A DNA stretch of 56,276 bases from an uncultured Eubacteriales bacterium (GCA_934486615.1 CAKSQO010000012.1:1-56276), one strand, 5' to 3'. Shown: positions 15,937-25,159, numbered from the stretch's first letter. The notes: generated from the letters alone by a model not told the origin. A program made the numbers and translations.

Positions 15937-17514
15937 ATGAAAAAGGCTGCAAGACTTGCAGGCATTCTGACAATGGTCACAGTGCTTGTCTTAGGTTTGG
16001 CAGTTCCTGCGTCGGCAGTGTCGTCGTCGCCGTATTACCCGTTCAACTACGACCCGTACGGCAACCCGACCTCGGCTCCGCAGGGATTTATGCCGAAGGA
16101 AACATACGACTACCGCAATTTTGGAATTGCTAAAACAATAACCGGCGCGGAGGACGTGTTCGTTTATACCGACCAGCAGGGCGTAAATACAATATTTATT
16201 GCCGATACCGCTAACAACCAGGTGATTTGGCTTGATGAAAACTTCAAGCTGATTAAGGCATACACTCACCTGACCGACAGTGAAGGCACTTATCAGATCT
16301 GCGCTCCGTCAAGCGTGTTTGTCAAGTACAACAAGACGCTTAAAAAGGACGAGATGTTCATCTGCGTCGGCGGCAGCGAGATCAATCCGAACAATAACAA
16401 CGCCACGGGCGACTGCTACGTCTACACCGCCGATCTCGACGGCAACGTCATAAAGAAGTTCGGCGATCCGACCGACGCTACCGTCGAGATCGATAACTAC
16501 AAGCCGCTCAGCTGCGCGCTTGACAACTCGGGTTACCTTTATATCCGGGTACAGGCCTGCACCGAAGGACTTGTCGTCGTCGAGTACGAGACAGGCAGAT
16601 TTATGACCTATTTCGGTGCGAACAAGGTCGTCTCCAACTGGCAGACGACTATGCTGCTGATGTGGAAAAAGATATTCTCCCGCAGCGCGAGCGAGAATAT
16701 GCGTCGTATCGTTCCGACCGAGCTGTCCAACTTCTTTATGGACAACAACGGATTCATCTATACTACGACTTCCACCGCCGATATCGACCCTGATCTGCGC
16801 GTCAGAAAGCTGAACGCTCTGGGCAGCAACATACTCAGCGCAGACCCGAACGCGCTCGTCAAAACGACCTTCGGCACGCGCGAAAAGGTCACCGGCAACA
16901 GTGATACGCGAATGATCGACATTCATGTTGACGACAGCGGCATTATGGCCTGCCTTGACGCAGAGCTCGGTCGCGTTTACCTGTATGACAGGACCTGCAC
17001 ACTGCTGACCGAGTTCGGCTACAGAACCACCGGCTCGGGCAACACTCAGACCGGCGCCGTATTTGAGCCTGTCGCAGTCGACAAGCTCGGCGACAATTAC
17101 ATCGTCCTTGACAAGCGTGTCGGAACGATCGTCGTTTACGAGCCGACCTACTACATCAATATGCTTCTCGAGGCAGATAACTACTACCTGAACGGCTTGT
17201 ACGTTGATGGCGAGAGCTACTGGCGCGAGGTCATCAAGTATGACGCAAACTTCGCGCGCGGCTACGCTGCTATCGGCAAGTCGCTGCTTGAGCAGGAGAA
17301 GTACCAGGAGGCACTCGAGTGGCTCAAAACCGGTCAGGACAGATCGTCCTACTCAACCGCCTACTCAGAGTACCGCACTGAGTTCTTACGCAGCAACTAC
17401 TACTGGCTGTTCCCGCTGATAGCGGTTGCGATAATCGCCTTTGTCTTGCTCATCAGGTTTATTCAGAAGCTGCTCGGTGTCAAGAAAGACAAGACGAAGC
17501 TCAAATACGAATAA
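15937..17514 (+). CDS. NHL/beta-propeller membrane protein with a TPR-like segment
   Basis: A 525-residue protein. Residues 1-27 form a signal peptide (ends PASA). Residues about 50-390 contain repeated blade-like segments of NHL type, such as NTIFIADTANNQVIWLD and a later VAVDKLGDNYIVLDK. Residues about 395-470 look like a TPR pair (EVIKYDANFARGYAAIGKSL, then LEQEKYQEALEWL). A membrane helix (about 486-508) and a basic tail close it, so the propeller is outside the cell. The start was moved to ATG 15937 because GGAGG lies 8 nt upstream. It sits between the first permease pair and the Yip1-like gene. It may be a membrane-tethered scaffold or glycan sensor; no catalytic residues were recognised. 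Confidence 0.75.
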   Translation: MKKAARLAGILTMVTVLVLGLAVPASAVSSSPYYPFNYDPYGNPTSAPQGFMPKETYDYRNFGIAKTITGAEDVFVYTDQQGVNTIFIADTANNQVIWLDENFKLIKAYTHLTDSEGTYQICAPSSVFVKYNKTLKKDEMFICVGGSEINPNNNNATGDCYVYTADLDGNVIKKFGDPTDATVEIDNYKPLSCALDNSGYLYIRVQACTEGLVVVEYETGRFMTYFGANKVVSNWQTTMLLMWKKIFSRSASENMRRIVPTELSNFFMDNNGFIYTTTSTADIDPDLRVRKLNALGSNILSADPNALVKTTFGTREKVTGNSDTRMIDIHVDDSGIMACLDAELGRVYLYDRTCTLLTEFGYRTTGSGNTQTGAVFEPVAVDKLGDNYIVLDKRVGTIVVYEPTYYINMLLEADNYYLNGLYVDGESYWREVIKYDANFARGYAAIGKSLLEQEKYQEALEWLKTGQDRSSYSTAYSEYRTEFLRSNYYWLFPLIAVAIIAFVLLIRFIQKLLGVKKDKTKLKYE

Positions 17515-17529
17515 GGAGGGGAGAGACTT

Positions 17530-18231
17530 ATGGGTTCCATTGCAAGAATTATAAAGTACAGCAAAAAGTGCAAGGGCGAAGTTAAAATTAAAAATCTTTC
17601 CCCTAAAAACTGGGACTGGAAAAAGATAATCTGGCCTTTCAGAGTTATCACCCACCCCGTGCAGGCTTTCACCGAGATTAAATATGAAAAGCGCGGCTCG
17701 GTGCTCCTTTCGGTAATCATTCTCGCGCTGTGGTTTGTCAGCAACATCTTCAAATATATCGAGACGGGCTTCATCTTCAACACAAACCGCGCCGACAATC
17801 TGCGGCTGCTCGACCAGTTTATGAGCTCGTCTATGATAATCATTCTGTGGTGCATCGCCAACTGGGCTATATGCACGCTTATGGACGGCGAGGGCTGGTT
17901 CAAGGACATCTGGGTCTGCAACTGCTACTGCGTAATGCCGCAGATCATCACGATTATCCCGATGACCCTCATCTCAAAGGTGCTCACCTCCGACGAGGGT
18001 GCGTTTGTTTCGATCATCACCGCAGTCGTGTTCGTTTGGATGATACTGCTGATGTTCATTGCGAACACCACGGTGCACCAGTATTCGTTCGGCAAGAGCC
18101 TGTTCTCAATGCTGCTCACCGTGCTCGGTATTTTCGTGCTGCTGCTTCTGGCAATTCTGGTATTCAGCCTTTTCCTTGAGATCTGGACCTTTGTCAAGAG
18201 CATTTACGAAGAGCTCATACTAAGATTTTAA
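17530..18231 (+). CDS. Yip1-like membrane protein
   Basis: A 233-residue protein with a basic cytoplasmic N-terminus of about 55 residues and five predicted membrane helices. The pattern of small polar kinks and conserved tryptophans (IILWCIANWAICTLMDGEG, then a D-I-W region) matches bacterial proteins assigned to the Yip1 family. The segment WPFRVITHPVQAFTEIKYEKRGS before the first helix is typical of such proteins in this kind of locus. AAGGAGGGGAG precedes the ATG, 15 nt after the NHL gene. It is probably a membrane partner of the NHL and DUF5696 proteins; its biochemical role is unknown. Confidence 0.65.
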   Translation: MGSIARIIKYSKKCKGEVKIKNLSPKNWDWKKIIWPFRVITHPVQAFTEIKYEKRGSVLLSVIILALWFVSNIFKYIETGFIFNTNRADNLRLLDQFMSSSMIIILWCIANWAICTLMDGEGWFKDIWVCNCYCVMPQIITIIPMTLISKVLTSDEGAFVSIITAVVFVWMILLMFIANTTVHQYSFGKSLFSMLLTVLGIFVLLLLAILVFSLFLEIWTFVKSIYEELILRF

Positions 18232-18247
18232 GGAGGCGAAAAAGAAT

Positions 18248-20623
18248 ATGAAAAAGAAAATTTTCAGTCTTGTGATGACGCTGACACTCATCGCGTCGAT
18301 CGTATTCTGCTCCGCTTCCAACGTCTTTGCCGATGAGGATTCGAGCGACACTGCCGCCTCCGGCAGCGCGGACACCGAGTTTTCAAACACGACCGCGTCC
18401 GACGGATACGACAAAAACGGAAAGGCGCTTTACGGCGACCTTTCAGAGTTCAAGAGCATCGCAAAGAGCGACAGCTACGAGCTGCTCATGTACGAAAACC
18501 CCTCATACGGCTTCGTGTTTGCGGTCAAGAGCCTGAGCACCGGTTCTGTATGGTACTCGACCCCGCCGAATGCGGGCAAGCTCACCAACGAGTCCGAAAA
18601 GCTCAAGGTCTGCTCGGTCGGTACGGCTTTCTACACCGATAACACGGGCGCCAGCCGTACGCTTTATACCTATGAGGCTTACGTCGCGGGCAATTACAAG
18701 CTTGAGAACATTGACGGCGGCGTCCGCCTTACGTTTAACTGGCCCGACCTTATCGAGGGCAAGCAGGCGTTCACCATTCCGTTCACCTTCAAGCTTACCG
18801 ACGATCACTTTGACGCGGCCGTTGAGCTCGGCAGCATCAAGATCAAGTCCAAGACCGACGGTCTGCTGACGAGCGTTGCGCTTATGCCGTACTTCGGCTG
18901 CGCCGAGTACGATCAGGACGGCTATATCTTCGTCCCCGACGGCAGCGGCGCGCTCATCAACAACGACTATTCGTCGCGTGACGGCACAGTCAAATTCTAC
19001 GACGCCTACACCTATGCTTATGACAGCACCTTCAGCAGCACCTCGGCCACTCTGCAGCTGCGCAACCTTGAGGCTTCGACGCTGCCTGTGTTCGGCGTAA
19101 AGGGCGGCAACAAGGGTATGTTTGCCATCATCGGCGACGGAGACGCACTCAGCAGAATCAGAGCCGTCAGCGCTCGCGAGGGATTCCCGTTCACTTCGGC
19201 TTACGCCGAGTTCATCGTCAATAAGTCCGACACCGTCCAGGACGGCCGCAAGAGCACGACCAGAAGCACCTCCAAGTCTTCTTCGACCAAGGCGGCCACC
19301 GTCTCCTACTATATGCTTGAGGGCGAGCAGGAGTCGACCTACGTCGGAATGGCGAACGTCTACCGCAACTACCTTATAGAGCAGGGCGCTGACGCGAAGG
19401 TCAGCGAAAACCTCCAGTTCTATATGGATGCCATCGGTGCAATCGAAAAGACCGAGTCCGTCGCGGGCTTCATCGTCGACGTGACCAAGCCTGTCACGAC
19501 CTTTGAGCAGACAGGAAATATGGTCGATGAGCTGACCAAGGCCGGCGTTGATAACATCAACGTGCGCATAAAGGGCTGGCTGACGGGCGGCATTGAGAAC
19601 GCCGCCGTTACCAAGATCAACGTCGAGTCCAAGCTCGGCGGAAAGTCGGGGCTTAAGAGCCTTAACTCCAAGCTTGCCAAAAACGGCACGAACCTTTATC
19701 TCGACACCGAGCTTATCAACATTTACAAGGGTAAGTCGGGCTGGTCACTCAACAAGATCGCCGTCAGAGATATGGTAAGCTCGCTCTACAAGCAGTATTA
19801 TTACCTGCGCTCGACCGGCGCGCGCGACAATGATAACTACTATTATCGTACCCGCGGCGTTTATCTCGAGAAGCAGATAGACAGCTTCATCTCCGACTAC
19901 AAGTCCTACAAGTTCGCGGGCATTTCCGCAGGTTCGCTCGGCGCTAATAACTACTCCGACTTCTACATCGGCGACCGCTTCAATGACGCTTCGCAGACCA
20001 GAGATTACATCAAGGCCGCTGCGGCTCGTTTGAAGAAGGAAACAGGAAATCTTATTGTCGATACGGGCAACGGCTACGTCCTGCCTTACGCAACCACCGT
20101 CATCGCTCCTCCGATGTATGACAACGGATACGAGATGTCGGCCACCGACGTGCCGTTTATTCAGATTGCGCTGCACGGTATTATCAATTATACCGAGACT
20201 GCCCACAACCTGAATTCCAACCCGACCATTCAGCTGCTCCGCCAGTTCGAGACAGGCGCTGCTCCGTACTACATCTTTACCGGCGCGGAAAGCTCCGTGT
20301 TCCTCGATACCAACCTAAACTATATCTATTCAAGCCAGTTTGACACTTGGAAGGATATGGCGGTCGACTGCTACAAGCAGCTCGCATCGGTGTTTGACGG
20401 CTATTGCGATAAGCCGATAACCAATCACAAGATCATAACCGACGATGTCAGACTTACGGTCTACGGCGACGAGCTTGCGGTGTTCGTCAACTACGGTGGT
20501 TCGGATTATGACTACTGTGGCATTACGGTACCTGCGGGCAGCTATGTTAAATCAACTGCGGATGCGGTCAGCGCTGCCGAGAAATCGGCAGCCGCCGCTT
20601 CGAGCGAGGAGGTGGCAGGCTGA
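18248..20623 (+). CDS. Secreted DUF5696 protein, glycoside-hydrolase-like layout
   Basis: A 791-residue protein. Residues 1-27 form a signal peptide (cleavage after NVFA); the cysteine at 22 is not in a lipobox. A beta-rich region (about 50-330) includes YIFVPDGSGALINND, the signature of DUF5696. A region of about 385-700 alternates strands and helices like a TIM barrel (GFIVDVTKPV, then VDNINVRIKGW, YLDTELINIY, FAGISAGSLGAN). A final small beta domain precedes an Ala/Ser/Glu tail. Beta sandwich, barrel, beta domain is the order seen in several glycoside hydrolase clans, but the catalytic acids cannot be assigned by eye. Its stop overlaps the next permease start by one base. Confidence 0.75.
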   Translation: MKKKIFSLVMTLTLIASIVFCSASNVFADEDSSDTAASGSADTEFSNTTASDGYDKNGKALYGDLSEFKSIAKSDSYELLMYENPSYGFVFAVKSLSTGSVWYSTPPNAGKLTNESEKLKVCSVGTAFYTDNTGASRTLYTYEAYVAGNYKLENIDGGVRLTFNWPDLIEGKQAFTIPFTFKLTDDHFDAAVELGSIKIKSKTDGLLTSVALMPYFGCAEYDQDGYIFVPDGSGALINNDYSSRDGTVKFYDAYTYAYDSTFSSTSATLQLRNLEASTLPVFGVKGGNKGMFAIIGDGDALSRIRAVSAREGFPFTSAYAEFIVNKSDTVQDGRKSTTRSTSKSSSTKAATVSYYMLEGEQESTYVGMANVYRNYLIEQGADAKVSENLQFYMDAIGAIEKTESVAGFIVDVTKPVTTFEQTGNMVDELTKAGVDNINVRIKGWLTGGIENAAVTKINVESKLGGKSGLKSLNSKLAKNGTNLYLDTELINIYKGKSGWSLNKIAVRDMVSSLYKQYYYLRSTGARDNDNYYYRTRGVYLEKQIDSFISDYKSYKFAGISAGSLGANNYSDFYIGDRFNDASQTRDYIKAAAARLKKETGNLIVDTGNGYVLPYATTVIAPPMYDNGYEMSATDVPFIQIALHGIINYTETAHNLNSNPTIQLLRQFETGAAPYYIFTGAESSVFLDTNLNYIYSSQFDTWKDMAVDCYKQLASVFDGYCDKPITNHKIITDDVRLTVYGDELAVFVNYGGSDYDYCGITVPAGSYVKSTADAVSAAEKSAAAASSEEVAG

Positions 20624-21552
20624 TGACTGCTGTAAAACAGAAAAAGCAGAAAAAACAGGTTACTGAAATTCAGCGCCGCCAGCGCACGGGTCTGAAATTC
20701 ACGCTGCCGTTCATCATCGGCTTCCTCTGCTTCTACCTGATGCCCCTTGTTCTCTCGTTTTACTACACATTCCTCAACGTTCAGCCCGCAAGGGGCGGCG
20801 GACTTGAAATGCCGTGGTGCGGACTTGAGAACTACAAATACATCTTTGGTAAAGAGACTGACTTCTGGCAGTCGCTCGCCGGTGCGTTGCTCGATATGCT
20901 CAAGACTGTGCCTGTCGTAATCGTATTCTCGCTGTTCATCGCGGTTATCCTGAATCAGAAGTTCAGAGGCCGTATGTTTGCAAGAGCGATATTCTTCATG
21001 CCTGTTGTCGTTACCTCGGGTATCGTAATCAGCATCGTCAACGGCGACGCATTCATTAACTCTGTCGAGACCGACGCTTCAAGCTCGATATTTGACGCTG
21101 CCGGTATGGAGAAGATACTTGAGGGAATGATGCTTCCCGATTCGATCATCGACTTTTTCACCCAGGTCATTAACCAGACGTTCGATACGCTGTGGAAGTG
21201 CGGCGTTCAGATCCTGCTCTTCCTTGCGGCTTTGCAGGGCGTTTCTCCGCAGCTCTATGAAGCTGCAAAGATCGAGGGCGCTACCGGTTGGGAGAGCTTC
21301 TGGAAGGTCACCTTCCCGAACGTCGGACCGATTATTCTGGTCAACATCATCTACACTATAATCGATTCGATTACTGACGCAAACAACGAGCTGATAAAGA
21401 GCATCAACACCATGGCATACAAGAATCTTATGTACGCTAGAGCCTGCCTTGAGTCGTGGATATTCTTCCTGATTCTGTTGGCTGTCATAGGTATCGTGTT
21501 CCTGCTTGCTAACCTGCTTATGAACCGCAAGCCTAAGAGCTACAATAAATAA
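20623..21552 (+). CDS. ABC transporter permease, MalF/LplB-like (second pair)
   Basis: A 309-residue permease with a basic N-terminus (KQKKQKKQ), six membrane helices and an EAA loop (LYEAAKIEGATGWESFWKV) near residue 205. The segment between the middle helices (about 140-185) is unusually long and polar (NSVETDASSSIFDAAGM), probably an extracellular loop that could contact a binding protein. TGATG overlap with the DUF5696 gene and GAGGAGGTGG upstream imply coupled translation. It forms a second permease pair with the next gene. Confidence 0.9.
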   Translation: MTAVKQKKQKKQVTEIQRRQRTGLKFTLPFIIGFLCFYLMPLVLSFYYTFLNVQPARGGGLEMPWCGLENYKYIFGKETDFWQSLAGALLDMLKTVPVVIVFSLFIAVILNQKFRGRMFARAIFFMPVVVTSGIVISIVNGDAFINSVETDASSSIFDAAGMEKILEGMMLPDSIIDFFTQVINQTFDTLWKCGVQILLFLAALQGVSPQLYEAAKIEGATGWESFWKVTFPNVGPIILVNIIYTIIDSITDANNELIKSINTMAYKNLMYARACLESWIFFLILLAVIGIVFLLANLLMNRKPKSYNK

Positions 21553-21567
21553 GGAAGGAGCTGCATT

Positions 21568-22515
21568 ATGAATAAACGAATTCTTGCATCGGAAATCGCT
21601 TCTCTGATTTGGAAGATACTGAGATTCTTCATCATACTCGGCCTTTCCTATGTTCTCATTTATCCGATTCTTTATATGCTTTCAATGGCTATCCGTACCT
21701 CAGCCGACGTTATTGACCCGAGTGTCACGTGGGTACCCAAGCACTTCACCCTCGAGCATTTCCAGTATTCGCTTGAAACAATGAAGTACTTCTCCAGTAT
21801 GACCACTACGCTTGTTATCTCACTTGTCGGCACGCTGCTGCAGCTTATTTCCTGCTCAATGGTCGGATACGGCCTCGCCCGCTTTAAGTTCAAGGGCAAC
21901 GGCCTGCTTTTTGTCTGCGTGCTGCTGACGCTCATCGTGCCCGCCGACGTTATAACGATCCCGCTGTTCATTCAGTACAAGAACTTCTCGATACCTGTTA
22001 TAAGTCCGATTTTGGAATATGCTTTCGGTATCAGAATGCCCGACTTCCTCACCGTAAACCTCATCGACAGCTGGTTCGTATTCTGGCTGCCGGCGCTTAC
22101 GGCGACGGGTCTGCGTTCCGGACTATATATCTACATCTTCAAGCAGTTCTTTTCCAATATTCCTTACGAAATTGAAGAGGCTGCCCTCGTTGACGGTGCG
22201 GGATATTTCAAGACTTTTACAAGCATTATGGTGCCCAATGCAGGAGGCTCTTACCTTACCGTCTTCCTGTTCTCCATCGTTTGGTACTGGAATGATACGC
22301 TCTATACGAGCACGTTTATCTCGGCCAAAACAACGCTTGCAAAGGCTCTTGATAGCCTGAGCGCAAATCTCGCCAAGTACGGCAATGTACAGGCGGAGGC
22401 CACCCCGCGCCTTATGGCAGGCGCGCTGCTCTACATACTCCCGCTGCTGATTATGTATATGGTGCTCCAGCGCTATTTTGTTCAGTCAGTCGAGCGTACG
22501 GGTATCGTAGGCTAA
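21568..22515 (+). CDS. Carbohydrate ABC transporter permease, MalG-like (second pair)
   Basis: A 315-residue permease with six membrane helices and the EAA loop EIEEAALVDGAGYFKTF near residue 205. The stretch ISPILEYAFGIRMPDFLTVNL between helices is longer than in MalG and mirrors the extended loop of its partner. AAGGAAGGAG precedes the ATG. It is the last gene of the operon, with a terminator 26 nt after the stop. No second binding protein follows, so either both permease pairs share the 994-residue protein or another one is encoded elsewhere. Confidence 0.9.
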   Translation: MNKRILASEIASLIWKILRFFIILGLSYVLIYPILYMLSMAIRTSADVIDPSVTWVPKHFTLEHFQYSLETMKYFSSMTTTLVISLVGTLLQLISCSMVGYGLARFKFKGNGLLFVCVLLTLIVPADVITIPLFIQYKNFSIPVISPILEYAFGIRMPDFLTVNLIDSWFVFWLPALTATGLRSGLYIYIFKQFFSNIPYEIEEAALVDGAGYFKTFTSIMVPNAGGSYLTVFLFSIVWYWNDTLYTSTFISAKTTLAKALDSLSANLAKYGNVQAEATPRLMAGALLYILPLLIMYMVLQRYFVQSVERTGIVG

Positions 22516-22540
22516 AAGCCAAAAGCTATAAGCTAAAAAG

Positions 22541-22575
22541 CAGAGCTTTCCGAGCAATCGGAGAACTCTGTTTTT
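22541..22575 (+). terminator. Terminator of the ABC/DUF5696 operon
   Basis: CAGAG-CTT-TCCGA pairs with TCGGA-GAA-CTCTG around a GCAA loop, followed by TTTTTG. Confidence 0.85.
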
Positions 22576-22705
22576 GCTTTTGCGGGAGGGAAACTGAATT
22601 TTCTGAGGCCGTCTTGACCGTGTTGATAGATGTGCGCTGTTTCAATATGTGCGGTTTAACCGCGCGCCGAAATTATTCATTGCTATTCATTGCGCCAAAA
22701 GTTCT
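22576..22705. other. Unassigned spacer before the repeat array
   Basis: No gene or clear signal was found. It contains a short direct repeat ATTCATTGC (twice, around 22674-22692) that leads into the tandem repeat array. The composition is mixed. Confidence 0.4.
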
Positions 22706-23291
22706 CTGACCAACCCCCTGCACCCATTGCGCGGGGAAGCGGCTTACGATAACCCAAAGCACTACCCTGCGGACAAACACCCTGCGGGCGCATGGCGACA
22801 CCTACACTCTGATTACCCCCCTGCACCCATTGCGCGTGGCAGCGGTTTCCGATAACCCAAAGCACTATCCCGCGGACAAACACACCCTGCAGGCGCGTGG
22901 CGACACCTACACGCTGACTACCCCCCTGCACCCACTGCGCGGGGCAGCGGCTTCCGATAACCCAAAGCACTATCCCGCGGACAAACACACCCTGCGGGCG
23001 CGTGGCGACACCTACACGCTGATTACCCCCCCTGCACCCATTGCGCGGGTCAGCGGTTTCCGATAACCCAAAGCACTACCCCGCGGACAAACACCCTGCG
23101 GGTGCGTGGCGACACCTACACGCTGATTACCCCCTGCACTCATTGCGCGGGGCAGCGGCTTCCGATAACCCAAAGCACCACCCCGCGGACAAACGCCATG
23201 CGGGCGCGTGGCGACACCTACACGCTGATTACCACTGCACTCATTGCGCGGGGCGGCGGCTTACGATAACCCAAAGCACTACCCCGCGGAC
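22706..23291. repeat. Tandem array of about 104-bp repeats, 5.6 copies
   Basis: Units begin at 22706, 22809, 22914, 23019, 23123 and 23225, with lengths of 103, 105, 105, 104 and 102 bp; the last copy is cut after 67 bp. Every unit carries CTGATTACCCC near its start, CGATAACCCAAAGCAC in the middle, CCCGCGGACAAAC, and GTGGCGACACCTACAC at its end. CCCGC and GCGGG inside the unit can form a hairpin. Unit lengths that are not multiples of three and frame breaks between copies argue against coding. It lies between the transport operon and the phosphoglucomutase promoter. It is not CRISPR: there are no unique spacers. Confidence 0.9.
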
Positions 23292-23301
23292 TAAAAAAAT
23301 C

Positions 23302-23330
23302 TTTACTAATGTTGACAATCGGTGTATAAT
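23302..23330 (+). promoter_or_regulatory. Promoter of the phosphoglucomutase gene
   Basis: TTTACT (23302-23307), 17-bp spacer, TATAAT (23325-23330). The spacer contains TTGACAATC, which also occurs in the spacer of the pckG promoter. It starts only about 10 bp after the last repeat unit ends. Confidence 0.6.
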
Positions 23331-23426
23331 ATTTTCTGTCAGGGCTACCGGGCTTCGCGTTTGAGAGGGGACTTGGGGGACGCGGAGCACTTGATATATT
23401 TTTTGCATATGGGAGGATCATTAACA

Positions 23427-25136
23427 ATGGACTACAATGAGCTTTATCAACTTTGGTCGGCCAACGTCACCGACCCTGCGCTGAAAAAAGAGCTTGATTC
23501 GATAAAAGGCGACAACGATGCTATTCAGGATCGCTTTTATAAGGACCTTGAGTTCGGCACCGCCGGCCTGCGAGGAGTCATCGGCGCCGGTACTAACCGC
23601 ATGAATATTTATACCGTCGGCCGCGCCACGCAGGGCTTCTCCGACTATATCAACACAAACTTTGAGAACGCGAGCGTCGCCATCGGCTACGACAGCCGCA
23701 ATAATTCCGACCTGTTCAGCCGCACCGCCGCGCAGGTCTTTGCCGCCAACGGAATCAAGGTTTGGCTCTATCCCGAGCTTGCGCCGACCCCGATGCTTTC
23801 GTTCGCCGTGCGCTACTACCACTGCGCGGGCGGCGTGGTCGTCACCGCGAGCCATAACCCCGCCGAGTACAACGGCTACAAGGCCTACGGCCCCGACGGC
23901 TGCCAGCTCAGCGGCGAGGCGAGCGCACTCGTGACCGAAGCCGTCGAGAAGGTCGACCTCTTTACGGGTATCAAGTCCGTCGACTTCGACGCCGCCCTCG
24001 CCGACGGCAGAATCGAGTACATCGGCAGCGACGACTACGAGTCCTATTATGAGAATGTCATGGCGCAGCTTATCGACCGCGACGTTATCAGGAGCGCCGA
24101 CCTCAAGGTCATCTATACCCCCATTCACGGCACGGGCAATAAGCCTGTCCGCGAGGTGCTGCGCCGCGTCGGCGTTGCGGGCGTGACCGTCGTCAAGGAG
24201 CAGGAGCAGCCCGACGGCAACTTCCCGACCGCACCGTATCCGAATCCGGAGATCCGCCAGCCGTTCGAGTGCGCGCTCAAGCTCGCCGGGACCGTCCGAC
24301 CTGACCTGCTGCTCGGCACCGATCCCGACGCCGACCGCGTCGGCATCGCCGTAAAGAGCGGCGACGACTACAAGCTGCTCTCGGGCAACGAAGTCGGCGC
24401 GATGCTGCTGCAGTATATCCTCGAGCGCCGCACCGCGCTCGGAACTCTGCCGAAAAATCCGATTGCCGTCAAGTCAATCGTCTCAACCTCGATATGCGAC
24501 AAGATCGCCGCCGAGTACGGCTGCGAGATGCGCAGCGTCCTGACGGGCTTTAAATATATCGGCGAACAGATTGCCAGGCTCGAAGCCAAGGGCGAGTCCG
24601 ACCGCTATGTTTTCGGCTTTGAGGAGAGCTACGGCTACCTCATCGGCACTTATGTCCGCGATAAGGATGCCGTCGTCGCCTCGATGATGATCTGCGAGAT
24701 GGCCGCCTACTACAAGAGCAAGGGCAAGGCGCTCATCGACGTCCTCGGCGACATCTACGCCAAGTACGGCTTCTATCTCAATAAAACGCTCAGCTTCACC
24801 TTCGCGGGCGCTAAGGGAATGACCCGCATGGCCGAGCTGATGGGAGAGCTGCGCACATCCGCACCCGCTGAAATCGGCGGGTACAAGGTCATCGCGACCG
24901 ACGACTACAAGCTGTCCGTCTCGACCGACATCGCCACCGGCGCACAGAAAAGCATCAACCTGCCGAAGTCGGACGTCATCACGTTCCGTCTCGAGGGCGG
25001 CCACACCGTCATCGTTCGGCCGTCGGGCACCGAGCCGAAGGTAAAAGCCTACCTGACCGCCGTCGCCGCCGACGAGGCCGCCGCCGAAGTTGTCAAGGAT
25101 AAGCTCGCCGCCGATATGACCGACCTGCTTAAATAA
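23427..25136 (+). CDS. pgcA: Alpha-phosphoglucomutase
   Basis: A 569-residue alpha-D-phosphohexomutase that interconverts glucose-1-phosphate and glucose-6-phosphate. It shows the phosphoserine loop VTASHNPAEYNG, the metal loop GTDPDADRVGIA, the sugar-binding segment FGFEESYGYLIG followed by RDKDAV, and the phosphate loop RPSGTEPKVKAYL. Length and motif spacing fit the long Firmicutes PgcA/YhxB group. The start was set to ATG 23427, preceded by GGGAGGATCATTAACA; the longer frame runs into the promoter. Third positions are strongly C-rich, like pckG, suggesting high expression (inference). It has its own promoter and terminator. Its position after the sugar-uptake operon may reflect a shared pathway, but no regulatory link is visible. 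Confidence 0.93.
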   Translation: MDYNELYQLWSANVTDPALKKELDSIKGDNDAIQDRFYKDLEFGTAGLRGVIGAGTNRMNIYTVGRATQGFSDYINTNFENASVAIGYDSRNNSDLFSRTAAQVFAANGIKVWLYPELAPTPMLSFAVRYYHCAGGVVVTASHNPAEYNGYKAYGPDGCQLSGEASALVTEAVEKVDLFTGIKSVDFDAALADGRIEYIGSDDYESYYENVMAQLIDRDVIRSADLKVIYTPIHGTGNKPVREVLRRVGVAGVTVVKEQEQPDGNFPTAPYPNPEIRQPFECALKLAGTVRPDLLLGTDPDADRVGIAVKSGDDYKLLSGNEVGAMLLQYILERRTALGTLPKNPIAVKSIVSTSICDKIAAEYGCEMRSVLTGFKYIGEQIARLEAKGESDRYVFGFEESYGYLIGTYVRDKDAVVASMMICEMAAYYKSKGKALIDVLGDIYAKYGFYLNKTLSFTFAGAKGMTRMAELMGELRTSAPAEIGGYKVIATDDYKLSVSTDIATGAQKSINLPKSDVITFRLEGGHTVIVRPSGTEPKVKAYLTAVAADEAAAEVVKDKLAADMTDLLK

Positions 25137-25159
25137 GCCGCTGTTTATAAGGCAAAGTT

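Noticed and set aside
22830..23066. ORFs on both strands across the 104-bp repeats that look like repeat proteins
   Set aside because: The translated repeat holds only across adjacent 105-bp units. Other units of 102-104 bp break the frame, and no ribosome binding site precedes either ORF.
22706..23291. CRISPR array
   Set aside because: Whole units repeat without unique spacers and no cas genes are nearby. The same holds for the 21-bp array at 43940-44088.
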